This document shows positions 37,613 through 47,019 of a stretch of DNA of 64,000 nucleotides, piece by piece. Positions within the stretch are counted from its first letter, which is position 1. Every line of letters begins with the position of its first letter. The stretch comes from Rheinheimera sp. A13L (GTDB lineage: Bacteria; Pseudomonadota; Gammaproteobacteria; Enterobacterales; Alteromonadaceae): contig NZ_AFHI01000045.1 in assembly GCF_000217935.1 (NCBI RefSeq), positions 1 through 64,000 of the forward strand. The letters run 5' to 3'. Both the position numbers and the translations under genes were made by a program. A model generated the notes under the pieces. It saw only the letters and a list, made by a program, of their open reading frames with translations. It made no database searches and was not told the DNA's origin.

Positions 37613-39901
37613 TCAGAACTGATAAGTCATACTTAAAGTCACTGAGCGCGGCAGAATATAACGGCCGTTATTTGACATTGTCACACGTGGGTCGCCTTCA
37701 GTTAAACCTTTTTTGTCCGTCAGGTTATCTACCGATAACTGAGTTTTTAACTGCTCAGTTAACTCCAGTTGCACACCCAAATCCACTTTAGTGTACCCAG
37801 GTAAAGTGACTGTATTCTCATTATCAGAATAACGATCAGAGACCGCAGATACTGTGCCGTACACAGAAGCGAAGGTATCTTCAAAAGGCTCAAAACCATA
37901 ACTTGGGGTTAAGCGCACTTGCCATTTAGGCTGACGCTGCGCTCTGTTGCCTTCGTTGGTTGGGCTTTCGGTGATTTCGGTTTTTTGCAGCGTTGAGTTC
38001 AGATTCAGTGAAAAACCTACGCTGGTGAAGTAGTTAAAGTCCAGCTCTACGCCATAAGCTCTGTTGGTCATTACTTCAGCCGGATCGCCAGGAAGACGGA
38101 CAAAAGTGTCGCCTTCTACCTGGTTATAAAAAGAGGTGGCGTAGAAGCTGTAATTTTGTTCAGCCCATTTATAACCCAACTCAAACTGAGTCACTTCTTT
38201 AATCAGCTTCTCACCATTGCTAAAAGCGCCGAAGTTATCGCGGAAATCGTCAAAAAATGGCATTTTATTGCCTTTGTTCACACGGGCAAATACACCCATA
38301 TTTTTTTGCCACATCCAGTTCACACCGGCAGTCCAGGCAATTTTACTTTCGTCATAACTTACAGCTTTGCTGACCTGACCTGTTAAACCTTCATCTACTG
38401 TGTAATCAATAGTGTGGTTTTCATTCCGCAAGCCCAGATCCATTGTCCATTGCTCGTTTAATGCAACTTCCACAGCGGCATATAAAGCCCGGGTTGTGCC
38501 ATCGCCAGTGGCATCTATGTCATAGTTCCAGCTGCAACTGTCGTCATTGTCGTTGCAGTTGATGCCAGTTAAGACTTCACCGCCTGATTCCACAACATGC
38601 CATGCCTGATTACCAATAGACCACCAGTCATTGACAGAAAACGCTGTGCTGTACACACCCAGAGTGTATTTAGCGCTGTCAGCAGTCTTAGTCACAGCTA
38701 AATCATTGGTAAAAGAATCCAGCTCTTTTTCCACCACCCAACGGCCAATTTGCTGCACTGTGGTATCGGCATCATATAAAGTACCAGTGGCAACACCAGT
38801 TGCATTTAAACCGTTATCCGCCACTGTGCCTAAAGGCACAGCGCGACCTTCCGGCACTAAACCTAAGGTATTGGCATCACCCTGGGTATAGTTAAAGCGA
38901 TACAAGAGTTTCCAGTCGTTTTCTAAATCCAGATCTACGCTGCCGCCCGACACTGAACCTTTCCAGCCACGGCCATCACCAAAATCAACACTGCGGCTTT
39001 CGCCATTGGGACCATATTCGATAGTGGCTTGTCTGTTATTCGGACCAATCTGGGTATAGGTATTGTCCACGCCAGCAACATTTAAAGGCGTTGGCAGATA
39101 CCAGACCCCGTGATCATCAGTCTGGCGGGTGTAGAAGTTGATACGGCCATTATCCAGCTCTTTAGTGATATTCAGCGTTAACTGATGGCCTTGTTCTGAG
39201 TTAAAACCCGCATCGCGAATGCCTTGTGAGCTGCTGACATAACCGCCCAACATAAAATACAGATCTTCGGCCAGCTCGCCACTCAGTAATGCATCCACAC
39301 GTTGCAGGCCATAATCTGAGGTGGATACTTTGACCAAACCTTCAGTTTCTTCCGAACCTTCTTTTAAAATAAAGTTAGTGGTTAAACCCGGCTGGCCATT
39401 AGAAATTACCGGCGTTGAACCACCACGCAGCGCTTCCATAAAATCGACTGTTTCGTCCAGCCGGAACATAGAGGAGTTTTCTAAAAAGGACAAAGTTGGC
39501 GGTGGAAAAACCGGCACACCCTGCAGTTGCACTGTTAAAAAGGGCGCATCACCGCCACCTGGGAAACCACGGACAAAAACGTTAGCCCCTGCCACACCAC
39601 CTGAACTTTCAGACCAAACGCCCGGTACCAGAGTAAACAACTCGGCCGTGCTTTTTGGATTCAGTCGTTCAATATTTTCTGCCGACACATTGGTGATGGC
39701 GTAGCTGGCATCTACACGTAAACCTGCAATACCGCTGGCTTTACCTGTAATAACTATTTGTTCAATCTGACTTTCTTCTGCTGGTTTTTTTGCTGCTGCA
39801 ACTTTTTGAGTGTCTTCGCTTTGCTGCTGAGCCTGCACCATAGTCACTGGCAGTAAGGTAACGAGCATGGCTGACGCCAGCTTAGTGAGCCGTAAATTCA
39901 T
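37613..39901 (-). CDS. TonB-dependent outer-membrane receptor (probable alpha-glucoside uptake)
   Basis: 762 aa. Signal peptide 1-24 (ending TMVQAQ), a TonB-box-like QIVITGK, a plug domain (about 50-165, FTLVPGVWSESSGGVAGANV, VFVRGFPGGGDAPF) and a 22-strand-type barrel ending in the C-terminal Phe (SVTLSMTYQF). The neighbouring LacI regulator, GH65 phosphorylase and MFS permease, and an operator overlapping its -35 box, point to uptake of an alpha-linked glucose disaccharide or oligosaccharide. The exact substrate is not readable. The gene is monocistronic. Confidence 0.88.
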   Translation of the reverse strand: MNLRLTKLASAMLVTLLPVTMVQAQQQSEDTQKVAAAKKPAEESQIEQIVITGKASGIAGLRVDASYAITNVSAENIERLNPKSTAELFTLVPGVWSESSGGVAGANVFVRGFPGGGDAPFLTVQLQGVPVFPPPTLSFLENSSMFRLDETVDFMEALRGGSTPVISNGQPGLTTNFILKEGSEETEGLVKVSTSDYGLQRVDALLSGELAEDLYFMLGGYVSSSQGIRDAGFNSEQGHQLTLNITKELDNGRINFYTRQTDDHGVWYLPTPLNVAGVDNTYTQIGPNNRQATIEYGPNGESRSVDFGDGRGWKGSVSGGSVDLDLENDWKLLYRFNYTQGDANTLGLVPEGRAVPLGTVADNGLNATGVATGTLYDADTTVQQIGRWVVEKELDSFTNDLAVTKTADSAKYTLGVYSTAFSVNDWWSIGNQAWHVVESGGEVLTGINCNDNDDSCSWNYDIDATGDGTTRALYAAVEVALNEQWTMDLGLRNENHTIDYTVDEGLTGQVSKAVSYDESKIAWTAGVNWMWQKNMGVFARVNKGNKMPFFDDFRDNFGAFSNGEKLIKEVTQFELGYKWAEQNYSFYATSFYNQVEGDTFVRLPGDPAEVMTNRAYGVELDFNYFTSVGFSLNLNSTLQKTEITESPTNEGNRAQRQPKWQVRLTPSYGFEPFEDTFASVYGTVSAVSDRYSDNENTVTLPGYTKVDLGVQLELTEQLKTQLSVDNLTDKKGLTEGDPRVTMSNNGRYILPRSVTLSMTYQF

Positions 39902-39967
39902 CTGATCTCTCCCCGTTGTCTTGGATTACGCAGCTATGACGCTAGTGTATTTATTGCTGCTTAAATA

Positions 39968-39996
39968 AACATAATCCATCCTGCAATCGATTGCAA
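39968..39996 (-). promoter_or_regulatory. TonB-receptor promoter with overlapping LacI-type operator
   Basis: The 14-bp palindrome TGCAATCGATTGCA (39982-39995) supplies a -35 TTGCAA (39996-39991). A -10 TATGTT (39973-39968) lies 17 bp downstream. The same palindrome recurs at the GH65/MFS promoter, so a LacI-family protein binding here would block RNA polymerase. Confidence 0.75.
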
Positions 39997-40012
39997 TGAC
40001 AAAACAGCAACT

Positions 40013-40030
40013 TTTGCAATCGTTTGCAAA
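40013..40030. promoter_or_regulatory. Second LacI-type operator (TTTGCAA-tcgt-TTGCAAA)
   Basis: 18-bp palindrome upstream of the lacI-type gene. Its TTGCAA half (40014-40019) could act as a -35 with a weak -10 TATGTG at 40036-40041 for the regulator gene (autoregulation), or as an auxiliary operator for the receptor promoter. Confidence 0.6.
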
Positions 40031-40163
40031 AAGATTATGTGTTAGGGTTTTACCACGTCACAGAAGGGGCTCGATTTGACATGCTCCTTTTGTCATAATC
40101 TGGTGCGTTGCAGGGGTTACTGCGGTTGAATATGGAAAATCAGTTGTGAATTCAGGAAAAAAA

Positions 40164-41174
40164 ATGATGACGCTGGCCGACATTGCAGCTTTAGCTGAAG
40201 TGTCTGAATCTACAGCTTCCAGAGCATTGCGCGACAATCCTGTGGTGAACAAAGAAACCCGCTTAAAAGTGCAGCAAATTGCTCAGCAGTATCAGTTTAA
40301 TGTAAACCCTACAGCCCGCAGTTTACGTACACAAAAAAGCTACACCATAGCTGTGATCATTTTATTTGATGCCAAAAGCCAGCAGGCTATTTCTGACCCA
40401 TTTTTACTGGAAATTTTAGGTGTGATAGCAGATGAATTAACCCACAAAGGGTATGACATGCTGCTAAGCACCAGCAAAACCAAAGACAAAGACTGGAAAA
40501 ATTATTACATAGACGCCAAAAGAGCCGACGGTTTAATCATCATAGGTCAGGGCGAACACGACCAGCGAATTGAACAACTGTCACACAGCCGGGTTCCTTT
40601 TGTGGTCTGGGGCGCAAGTTCAGGTCATGACAGTTTTACTGTAGTCGGCAGTCAAAACCGCAGCGGTGCTGAAGCTGCGGTCAGTCATTTAGTCGCTCAA
40701 GGCTGCAAACATATCGCCTTCCTTGGTGATTATCGCCACAACGAAATTGAACAACGTTATCTGGGTTATCAGGATGCGTTGCAAAAAGCCGGTCTTGCTC
40801 TTAATGCAGATTACGAACTCATAACCGACTTTACCGCTCAGGATGGTTATTTAAAAACCCAGCAGCAATTATTCCCGCTGTTGCCAGAGCTGGATGGTAT
40901 TTTTGCCGCCAGCGACGCCATAGCTTTAGGGGCGATGAAAGCCCTGCAAGAGCATGGCGTACAAGTACCACAACAGCTGGCCGTTGCAGGTTTTGATGAC
41001 ATAGCGATGTCGGCCTATTGCTCACCAGCACTCACCACAGTCAAACAAGACACCATCAACGGTGGCAAATTGCTGGTGTCTAAGTTATTGCAGCAAATGG
41101 ACGGCGAACAGGCAGAATCTGAACTGCTGCCTGTGCGCCTCCTGACCCGTCAAAGTTCTGCCCGGAACGGGTGA
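40164..41174 (+). CDS. LacI/GalR-family transcriptional regulator (MalR-like)
   Basis: The ATG at 40164 lies 6 nt after AGGA and gives 336 aa; a GTG at 40146 is less likely. N-terminal LacI HTH: MTLADIAALAEVSESTASRA with the hinge NPTARSLRTQKS. A periplasmic-binding-protein-like effector domain follows (GLIIIGQGEHDQRIEQL, HIAFLGDYRHNEIEQRYLGY, VAGFDDIAMSAYCSPALTTV). Three palindromes of the TTGCAATCGATTGCAA type in the locus are its likely operators. Effector probably the disaccharide or its phosphorolysis product. Confidence 0.9.
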   Translation: MMTLADIAALAEVSESTASRALRDNPVVNKETRLKVQQIAQQYQFNVNPTARSLRTQKSYTIAVIILFDAKSQQAISDPFLLEILGVIADELTHKGYDMLLSTSKTKDKDWKNYYIDAKRADGLIIIGQGEHDQRIEQLSHSRVPFVVWGASSGHDSFTVVGSQNRSGAEAAVSHLVAQGCKHIAFLGDYRHNEIEQRYLGYQDALQKAGLALNADYELITDFTAQDGYLKTQQQLFPLLPELDGIFAASDAIALGAMKALQEHGVQVPQQLAVAGFDDIAMSAYCSPALTTVKQDTINGGKLLVSKLLQQMDGEQAESELLPVRLLTRQSSARNG

Positions 41175-41211
41175 GGATAACCTTATTTCAGGCATTTCAG
41201 ACGGCCGGTTT

Positions 41212-41865
41212 TCACATCGTCAGCAGCCTGGTCAGCAAGCGCTGATCAATAGCGGAAACAGCAGGGATCACTAAGTCGGCCTGAGCCAAAGCTCTGGTTT
41301 CGCCTATGCCCAAAGCGTACATACCAGCAGCTTTAATAGCTGTCACACCTGCAGGTGCATCCTCCACCCCAATACAACGCTCTGGCACAATGCCTAAAGC
41401 TTTGGCACAGGTTAAAAAGATCTCCGGATCGGGTTTGCCGTTCTGAATAAAATTCGAGTCGGCAACATAATCAAATAAATCCGGAATACCCAGTTTTTGC
41501 AGCACTAAAGCGGCATTTTTACTGGCCGAAGCCAAAGCTGTTTTAATACCAACGGCTTTTAAACTGCTAAAAAGGGGTAATACTCCGGGAAATAAATCAG
41601 CAGGCGACATGCTTTCCACTAGCTTTAAATAGTCGGTATTTTTTTGCGCCGCCAGTTTAAGCTTTTCATCCTGACTAAGCTGAACTTTGCCCAGCTTCAG
41701 AATCAGCTCCAGCGACCCCATACGATCCACGCCCTTTAGCAACTCATTGTCTTCACGGCTGAAGTCGATGCCGAGTTGGGTCGCCAGTTGTTGCCAGGCT
41801 AAAAAGTGGTATTCAGCAGTGTCGGTCAGCACACCATCCAAATCAAAAATAAAGGCCTGGATCAT
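41212..41865 (-). CDS. pgmB: Beta-phosphoglucomutase (HAD family)
   Basis: 217 aa. HAD motif I AFIFDLDGVLTDTAEYHFLAW with the two Asp, motif II ALASASKNAALVL, and GKPDPEIFL plus GVEDAPAGVTAIKAAGM (motifs III and IV). Converts beta-glucose-1-phosphate, the product of GH65 phosphorylases, to glucose-6-phosphate. The ATG shares ATGA with the GH65 stop, so the two enzymes are made together. Convergent with the LacI-type gene. Confidence 0.93.
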   Translation of the reverse strand: MIQAFIFDLDGVLTDTAEYHFLAWQQLATQLGIDFSREDNELLKGVDRMGSLELILKLGKVQLSQDEKLKLAAQKNTDYLKLVESMSPADLFPGVLPLFSSLKAVGIKTALASASKNAALVLQKLGIPDLFDYVADSNFIQNGKPDPEIFLTCAKALGIVPERCIGVEDAPAGVTAIKAAGMYALGIGETRALAQADLVIPAVSAIDQRLLTRLLTM

Positions 41866-44231
41866 AACTGAACACCTGCTAAATCTGCTGATAATACAAA
41901 GTGCTGGCTTTGGCCTGCAGTTAAACTAAAAGACTCAGCCTGATGCTGCAAAGTTAAATCGACGCCGCTTAGCAACTGATAACTCACCTGCGTTTGACTG
42001 ACCTGCACCTGCAACACCCGGCCCCGGTAATTAAGCTTAAATTTCAGCTCTGGCCAGGCGGCTGGCAACTTAGGTTCAAAATACAAGCCTTCAGGGCGGC
42101 TGCGCATACCGGCAAAACCACAAACCACAGACAACCAGCTGCCAGCCATACAGGCAATATGCACACCGTATTCGGTATTGTGATGGTAGTTATCCAAATC
42201 CATCCGGGCTGTATTGGCAAAAAACTGATAAGCCTTTTCCGTTTGACCAGTTTCAGCAAAAGCTACTGAATGAATACAGCTGCTTAAGCTGGAATCATGA
42301 GTGGTTAAAGGCTCGTAATAGGCCAGATTGCGTGCTTTTAAATCACGAGGGAATTGCTGGTCGAGTAAATACATCGCCAACACTAAATCGGCTTGTTTTA
42401 ACACCTGATGGCGGTAAATCACCAGCGGGTGGAAGTGTAGCAACAGCGGGTATTTATCTGCCGGTGTGGACGCAAAGTCCCATGGTTTTTTGTGTAAAAA
42501 GCTGTCGTCCTGAGCACTGATTTGCAGCTTATCGTCATAAGGTAAATACATCAGTTCTGCAGCTTGTTGCCACTGCTGTATTTCCTCTGGCGTTACACCC
42601 AGCCTCCCACAAAAACTCTGATAAAACTCAGGGTTTTGTATCGCAAGTGTTGCCAACACCTCCGCAGTAAAACTTAAATGCAGCTGCGCCATAGCGTTGG
42701 TGTAAAAGTTGTTATTCACCAAAGCCGTGTATTCATCAGGCCCTGTTACCAGGTGAATTTCAAAGCGACCACTTTGCTTACTGAAAAAGCCCAGTTGCAG
42801 CCATAAACGCACAGTTTCCACCAGCATTTCAGCACCGGCTTGTTGCATAAAAGCCCAGTCGTCTGTCGCTAATACATAGCTTCGAATGGCATAAGCTATA
42901 GCGGCGTTAATATGATACTGAGCTGTGCCTGCCGGGAAATAGGCAGAACATTCATCACCGCCTATAGTGCGCCATGGATACAAAGCACCTTTGTCATGCG
43001 ACATTTGTCGTGCTCTGTGTTTGGCTTGATCCAGCTGACTAAAGCGCTGCAATAACAACTGACGGGCAGTGTCTGGCTGACAAAAACTTAAAGTGGGGAT
43101 CACATAAATTTCGGTATCCCAAAAATAATGACCATCGTAACCAGGCCCGGTTAATCCTTTAGCGCCTATATTGCTGACGCCATTACGCCCAGCCGACTGT
43201 ACCAGACTAAATAAATTAAAACGTAAACCTTGCTGCAAGGCCGGGTCGTCACTGATTTGAATATCCGACTGCAACCAAAAATCTGCCAAATACTGCTGTT
43301 GCTCAGCTGCAAGTACGGCAAAACCATCTGCGGCTGCTTGCTGTAAAAGGTTTTGCGCTGCAGGCAAAGGAGTTTCAGCTTGTTTAGAGGCCACCTGATA
43401 ACTGATGTATTTGCAGAAGGTAACTGCCTGGCCCTGCTGTAACGTCAGTTCAAAGAGTTGGGCTAACAGATTGGCTTCCACTTGCTGTTCGATAAACAGC
43501 ACATCATCCGTAAACTGATGCTGAATAGCTGACAGCAGCTGAAAATCAGCGCCATGCACCTGATGCAGCAAATAACTGCTGTCAGATTGATCTTTAATAC
43601 CCTGCTGTGCCATTGGCTTCAGGCTGGTTTCCAGCGCCATATCCCCCACTCGCGGATCGTCTGGTTTAAATACCGATTTGTACTGACCATTCAGACAAGA
43701 CTTTAACAACACAGCACCAGAGAAATTGAGCGCTGTGATGGTCCATTCAATCGCAATCAGTTCAGGGCGCTGAAAACTAACTAAACGGCGACTTTGCAAT
43801 TTCAGTTGCTTGCCAGAAGCGCTGGTAAATAACTGCTCGCGACTTAAGATACCAGTGCGTAAATCTAAGCAACGCATACCCGGTTGCTCTGCCGACACCG
43901 CCAGCCATTCACCGTCCAGCGACAATTGCAGGCTTTTGCCATCTGGCACCTGCAGCATTTTGTCGTTGTTTTTGGCAAAACCATAAGCCGACTCGCCATA
44001 AACTATAGGTTCAGAACTGTAGACACCGTTTAAGTAACTGCCTTCACAGCTGGCACCCTCACTGCAGCCTTCTTCGTAAGTGCCACGGCTGCCAATAAAA
44101 CCATTAGCCAGACTGAATAAGGTTTCCTTTAACATCAACTGTTGTGGATCAAACTGCTGATCGAGAAGCTGCCACTCATCAATTTCAAGGGCATGCTTTA
44201 GCGTTTTGCTGGTTACTGCGGATATAGTCAC
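41862..44231 (-). CDS. GH65 inverting alpha-glucoside phosphorylase (maltose-phosphorylase family)
   Basis: 789 aa with GTG start after AAAGGTAG. Three-domain GH65 layout: N-terminal beta domain (about 15-280, NGFIGSRGTYEEG), (alpha/alpha)6 barrel (about 330-700, GHYFWDTEIYVIPTL, general-acid Glu in GGDECSAYF, KQADLVLAMYLL) and a C-terminal beta domain. Phosphorolyses an alpha-linked glucose disaccharide to beta-glucose-1-phosphate plus glucose. Whether maltose, trehalose, kojibiose or nigerose is the substrate cannot be told. Divergent from the MFS permease with a shared operator. Confidence 0.9.
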   Translation of the reverse strand: MTISAVTSKTLKHALEIDEWQLLDQQFDPQQLMLKETLFSLANGFIGSRGTYEEGCSEGASCEGSYLNGVYSSEPIVYGESAYGFAKNNDKMLQVPDGKSLQLSLDGEWLAVSAEQPGMRCLDLRTGILSREQLFTSASGKQLKLQSRRLVSFQRPELIAIEWTITALNFSGAVLLKSCLNGQYKSVFKPDDPRVGDMALETSLKPMAQQGIKDQSDSSYLLHQVHGADFQLLSAIQHQFTDDVLFIEQQVEANLLAQLFELTLQQGQAVTFCKYISYQVASKQAETPLPAAQNLLQQAAADGFAVLAAEQQQYLADFWLQSDIQISDDPALQQGLRFNLFSLVQSAGRNGVSNIGAKGLTGPGYDGHYFWDTEIYVIPTLSFCQPDTARQLLLQRFSQLDQAKHRARQMSHDKGALYPWRTIGGDECSAYFPAGTAQYHINAAIAYAIRSYVLATDDWAFMQQAGAEMLVETVRLWLQLGFFSKQSGRFEIHLVTGPDEYTALVNNNFYTNAMAQLHLSFTAEVLATLAIQNPEFYQSFCGRLGVTPEEIQQWQQAAELMYLPYDDKLQISAQDDSFLHKKPWDFASTPADKYPLLLHFHPLVIYRHQVLKQADLVLAMYLLDQQFPRDLKARNLAYYEPLTTHDSSLSSCIHSVAFAETGQTEKAYQFFANTARMDLDNYHHNTEYGVHIACMAGSWLSVVCGFAGMRSRPEGLYFEPKLPAAWPELKFKLNYRGRVLQVQVSQTQVSYQLLSGVDLTLQHQAESFSLTAGQSQHFVLSADLAGVQL

Positions 44232-44270
44232 GGTTCTACCTTTGATCGTATGAATGGGCTGTTATTTCTA

Positions 44271-44310
44271 ATAATACAAGTATTGCAATCGATTGCAATA
44301 GCTGTATTAT
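44271..44310. promoter_or_regulatory. Symmetrical divergent promoter with a 20-bp palindromic operator
   Basis: TATTGCAATC/GATTGCAATA at 44281-44300 is a perfect 20-bp palindrome. Each half gives a -35 TTGCAA, and a TATTAT -10 lies 16 bp away on both sides: 44305-44310 for the plus-strand MFS gene and 44276-44271 for the minus-strand GH65 gene. One bound LacI-type dimer would shut both promoters. Confidence 0.8.
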
Positions 44311-44362
44311 GATTTTCAGACAGGGTAAAAAATCAACAAAAAAAATTAAAACAGGTGCATCT

Positions 44363-45577
44363 ATGCATAACATCCGCATCAAAGCAGCCTTGCTGCTGAT
44401 CTATTTTATTTTCGCTATGCTGCTCAACAGCGTGGGCATAGTGATACTGCAAGTGATCCAGAATTTTCAGGTCAGTAAAGAAGCCGCCAGCGTGCTGGAA
44501 GGTTTTAAAGATCTGCCCATTGCCATAGTGTCTTTTCTGGTGGCTTCGGCTTTGCCCAAACTGGGTTACAAAAAAGCACTGCAACTTGCCTTGGTGCTGA
44601 TAGCCGGCGCTTCGGTGCTGATGCCTTTATTCCCTGCTTTTGACACCAGTAAGTTATTGTTTTTCTGTGTAGGTGTGGCTTTTGCGCTGACCAAAGTGTC
44701 GGTATACGCCACCTTAGGTTTAATCACCAAAAGCAAAGCCGAACACGCTTCAGTGCTGAACTTTATTGAAGGCTTTTTTATGCTGGGTGTATTGACGGCC
44801 TATTGGTTTTTCGCCGCCTTTATGACAGAAGGTTCAGGCCACGGCTGGCTGGATGTGTACTGGTATCTGGCCGGATTAAGCCTGCTGGCGTTGTTATTAG
44901 TCAGCTCTACCGAGTTCCCGGCTGTGGAGCTGGACCCACAAAGCACAGGTTTAAAAGACTTTATCGCCATGCTGAAATTAACAGCCAAACCTTTGGTATT
45001 TGTGTTCGTGATTTCAGCCTTCTTATATGTGTTGATTGAACAAGGCATTGGCAGCTGGTTGCCTACTTTTAACAACGAGGTGCTGCATTTACCCAGCCAG
45101 CTGAGTGTGCAAATCACCAGTATTTTTGCCGCTTCTTTGGCTGCCGGGCGTTTATCTGCCGGTTTTATCTTACGTTTTATTCCCTGGCACATCCTCTGCA
45201 ACATCTGCTTGCTGGCGATGGCCGCTTTAGTATTGTTAACTTTGCCTTTAACCCACGAAATTCAGCCTGATCCAAAGGTTACTATCTGGACTGCGCCTTT
45301 GGCTGCTTACCTGCTGCCTTTGATTGGCTTTTTTATGGCGCCTATTTACCCCATGTTAAATTCGGCGATTTTAACCAGCCTGCCGCAGCAACAACATGCC
45401 GCTATGACAGGGCTGATCGTAGTCTTCTCTGCTTTAGGTGGCACTACGGGTTCTATAGTCACAGGCCATAGTTTTGCTGCTTTAGGTGGCCAAACCGCCT
45501 TTTACCTGACTTTGCTGCCTTTAGTTTTATTGATCTTAAGCAGCAATGGCTTTCATAAGCTAAAACCTGCGGCATAA
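44363..45577 (+). CDS. FucP-like MFS sugar permease
   Basis: The ATG at 44363 (MHNIRIKAALLLIYFIFAML) follows ACAGGTG and gives 404 aa with 12 membrane segments. The overall pattern (N-terminal FAMLLNSVGIVILQV, mid-protein LTKVSVYATLGLI, IEQGIGSWLPTF, and APIYPMLNSAIL) fits the sugar:proton symporter branch of the MFS. Divergent from GH65 under a common operator, so it probably imports the sugar that the GH65 enzyme cleaves. Confidence 0.85.
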   Translation: MHNIRIKAALLLIYFIFAMLLNSVGIVILQVIQNFQVSKEAASVLEGFKDLPIAIVSFLVASALPKLGYKKALQLALVLIAGASVLMPLFPAFDTSKLLFFCVGVAFALTKVSVYATLGLITKSKAEHASVLNFIEGFFMLGVLTAYWFFAAFMTEGSGHGWLDVYWYLAGLSLLALLLVSSTEFPAVELDPQSTGLKDFIAMLKLTAKPLVFVFVISAFLYVLIEQGIGSWLPTFNNEVLHLPSQLSVQITSIFAASLAAGRLSAGFILRFIPWHILCNICLLAMAALVLLTLPLTHEIQPDPKVTIWTAPLAAYLLPLIGFFMAPIYPMLNSAILTSLPQQQHAAMTGLIVVFSALGGTTGSIVTGHSFAALGGQTAFYLTLLPLVLLILSSNGFHKLKPAA

Positions 45578-45682
45578 AAAGCCGCAGTTCGGTCTGTTTC
45601 GCTATTGCAGTTGGCCTCTGTACTTGTTCTACTGACAACAATACATTGGCCAAGGGACCCACAAGGACCATAAGGAACTGTT

Positions 45683-46621
45683 ATGTCGGATCAGGTTCAA
45701 CCGTTGTCAGCACACCCAGCCTGGTACTTTGAACTTAAACAACATGCCAGCGAACACAAACTGGCCGCTGTGGGTTTAGCTTTAGGTTTATTAGCCGTAT
45801 TGGTGCTGCTGGCTCAGAGCATAGTGCACTTGTCCAACTCCCCTTCATCCGACAACTTACAAATGGCCTTACTGGGCGGCACAGCAGGTTTTGTTGCCAC
45901 CACTTTAGGTGCTTTACCCGCTTTGTTTTTACGCAGTTTGCCGCAGGCAATGGAAGACAGCTTATTAGGTATAGCAGCAGGCATGATGCTGGCGGCCAGT
46001 GCTTTTTCCTTGTTATTACCCGGTATTGAAGCAGGAACAGAGCTATTCCAAAGCGACACCTTAGGCGCTTTAGTGGTGGTTTTTGGCATGTCGTTAGGCG
46101 TATTGCTGATGCTGGGACTTGACGCTTTTACGCCACACGAACACGACAAAACAGGCCCTTGTGGCCCGGGTTTTCAGGCTTGCGACCGGATCTGGTTATT
46201 TGTCTTCGCCATAGCCCTGCACAACTTGCCCGAAGGTATGGCGGTAGGTGTTAGTTTTGCCAATGGTGATCTATCGGTGGGTATACCACTGGCCACCGCC
46301 ATAGCGCTGCAGGATATTCCCGAAGGCTTAGCTGTGGCTTTATCCTTGCGCGCCGCAGGTTTTAAACCGGGTTTTGCCGTTTTTGTTGCAGCAGCCAGCG
46401 GCATTTTAGAACCTATAGGAGCTTTAATAGGCGTAGGTTTATCCAGCGGTTTTGCCATCGCTTACCCTATAGGTTTGGGTTTAGCTGCAGGCGCAATGAT
46501 TTTTGTCGTGTCACACGAAGTGATCCCCGAAACCCACCGCAACGGCCATCAAACAGCTGCCACTTTAGGCTTAATGGTGGGCTTTGCAGTGATGATGGTG
46601 TTAGATACAACCCTAGGCTGA
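45683..46621 (+). CDS. ZIP family metal transporter (GufA/ZupT-like)
   Basis: 312 aa with about eight membrane segments. The two ZIP signature helices are intact: ALHNLPEGMAVGVSF (HNxPEG) and ALQDIPEGLAVALSL (QDIPEG), which form the metal site. A cytoplasmic loop is short (TPHEHDKTGPCGPG). Shine-Dalgarno TAAGGAAC is well placed. Probable import of Zn or other divalent cations. No metal regulator site was noticed upstream. Confidence 0.9.
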   Translation: MSDQVQPLSAHPAWYFELKQHASEHKLAAVGLALGLLAVLVLLAQSIVHLSNSPSSDNLQMALLGGTAGFVATTLGALPALFLRSLPQAMEDSLLGIAAGMMLAASAFSLLLPGIEAGTELFQSDTLGALVVVFGMSLGVLLMLGLDAFTPHEHDKTGPCGPGFQACDRIWLFVFAIALHNLPEGMAVGVSFANGDLSVGIPLATAIALQDIPEGLAVALSLRAAGFKPGFAVFVAAASGILEPIGALIGVGLSSGFAIAYPIGLGLAAGAMIFVVSHEVIPETHRNGHQTAATLGLMVGFAVMMVLDTTLG

Positions 46622-46676
46622 TTGGTTAAATTTTATGCCGTTAAACCACAGTATCGGATTTAGGCCAAATGCTGGC

Positions 46677-46705
46677 TGGACAATAACCACAAAGCCCCAT
46701 AAAAT
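46677..46705 (+). promoter_or_regulatory. tRNA-Arg promoter
   Basis: -35 TGGACA (46677-46682), 17-bp spacer, -10 TAAAAT (46700-46705), each 5 of 6 matches, ending 12 bp before the mature tRNA. Strong sigma70-type promoter by eye. Confidence 0.75.
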
Positions 46706-46717
46706 GGCCGCCGTTGC

Positions 46718-46794
46718 GCACCCGTAGCTCAGCTGGATAGAGCGTCGCCCTCCGGAGGCGAAGGTCCCGCGTTCGAATCGCGGCGGGTGCACCA
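46718..46794 (+). tRNA. tRNA-Arg (anticodon CCG)
   Basis: 77 nt with encoded CCA. Acceptor GCACCCG pairs with CGGGTGC; D-arm AGCTCAGCTGGATAGAGC; anticodon stem TCGCC/GGCGA around loop CT-CCG-GA (anticodon 46752-46754, reads CGG); T-arm CGCGTTCGAATCGCG. It lies at the border between conserved genes and the accessory region. Confidence 0.97.
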
Positions 46795-46803
46795 CAAAAC
46801 ATC

Positions 46804-46828
46804 AAAACCACCTTTTCAGGTGGTTTTT
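46804..46828 (+). terminator. Terminator after tRNA-Arg
   Basis: Stem AAAACCACC / GGTGGTTTT (46804-46812, 46819-46827) with loop TTTTCA, running into a T tract. Ten bp after the tRNA CCA. Confidence 0.85.
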
Positions 46829-47009
46829 GTGTTTTGGCACCCAGCCCGATTTGAACGCGCCGTTCGACAGGGTGAGGTACATGGATGTACCGAGTCACAA
46901 AAACGTCTGGAACGTTTTTGGACAGCTTTAGCTGGTCTGCGAAGCAGGCGAACTCCAGAGATGGGCGTGAGCCCCCTGTTTGGTACTAACCCATTCTTAA
47001 ATGGACGTT
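46829..47009. repeat. Palindrome-rich stretch downstream of tRNA-Arg
   Basis: No gene. Contains the 16-bp dyad GGTACAT-gg-ATGTACC (46876-46891) and AAAAACGT-ctgga-ACGTTTTT (about 46900-46919). On the minus strand the piece GTTCAAATCGGGCTGGGTGCCA near 46836-46858 resembles a tRNA T-arm and 3' end but does not fold well; it may be a tRNA relic. Confidence 0.4.
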
Positions 47010-47019
47010 AGAAGTAGAA

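Noticed and set aside
37411-37791. Open frames across the 50-bp repeat, and the idea of a CRISPR array
   Set aside because: Repeats are directly adjacent with no unique spacers and there are no cas genes; the frames follow from the repeat having no stops in some phases.
46613-46898. Short minus-strand frames over the tRNA-Arg
   Set aside because: They run antisense through an intact tRNA and its terminator and have no coding support.
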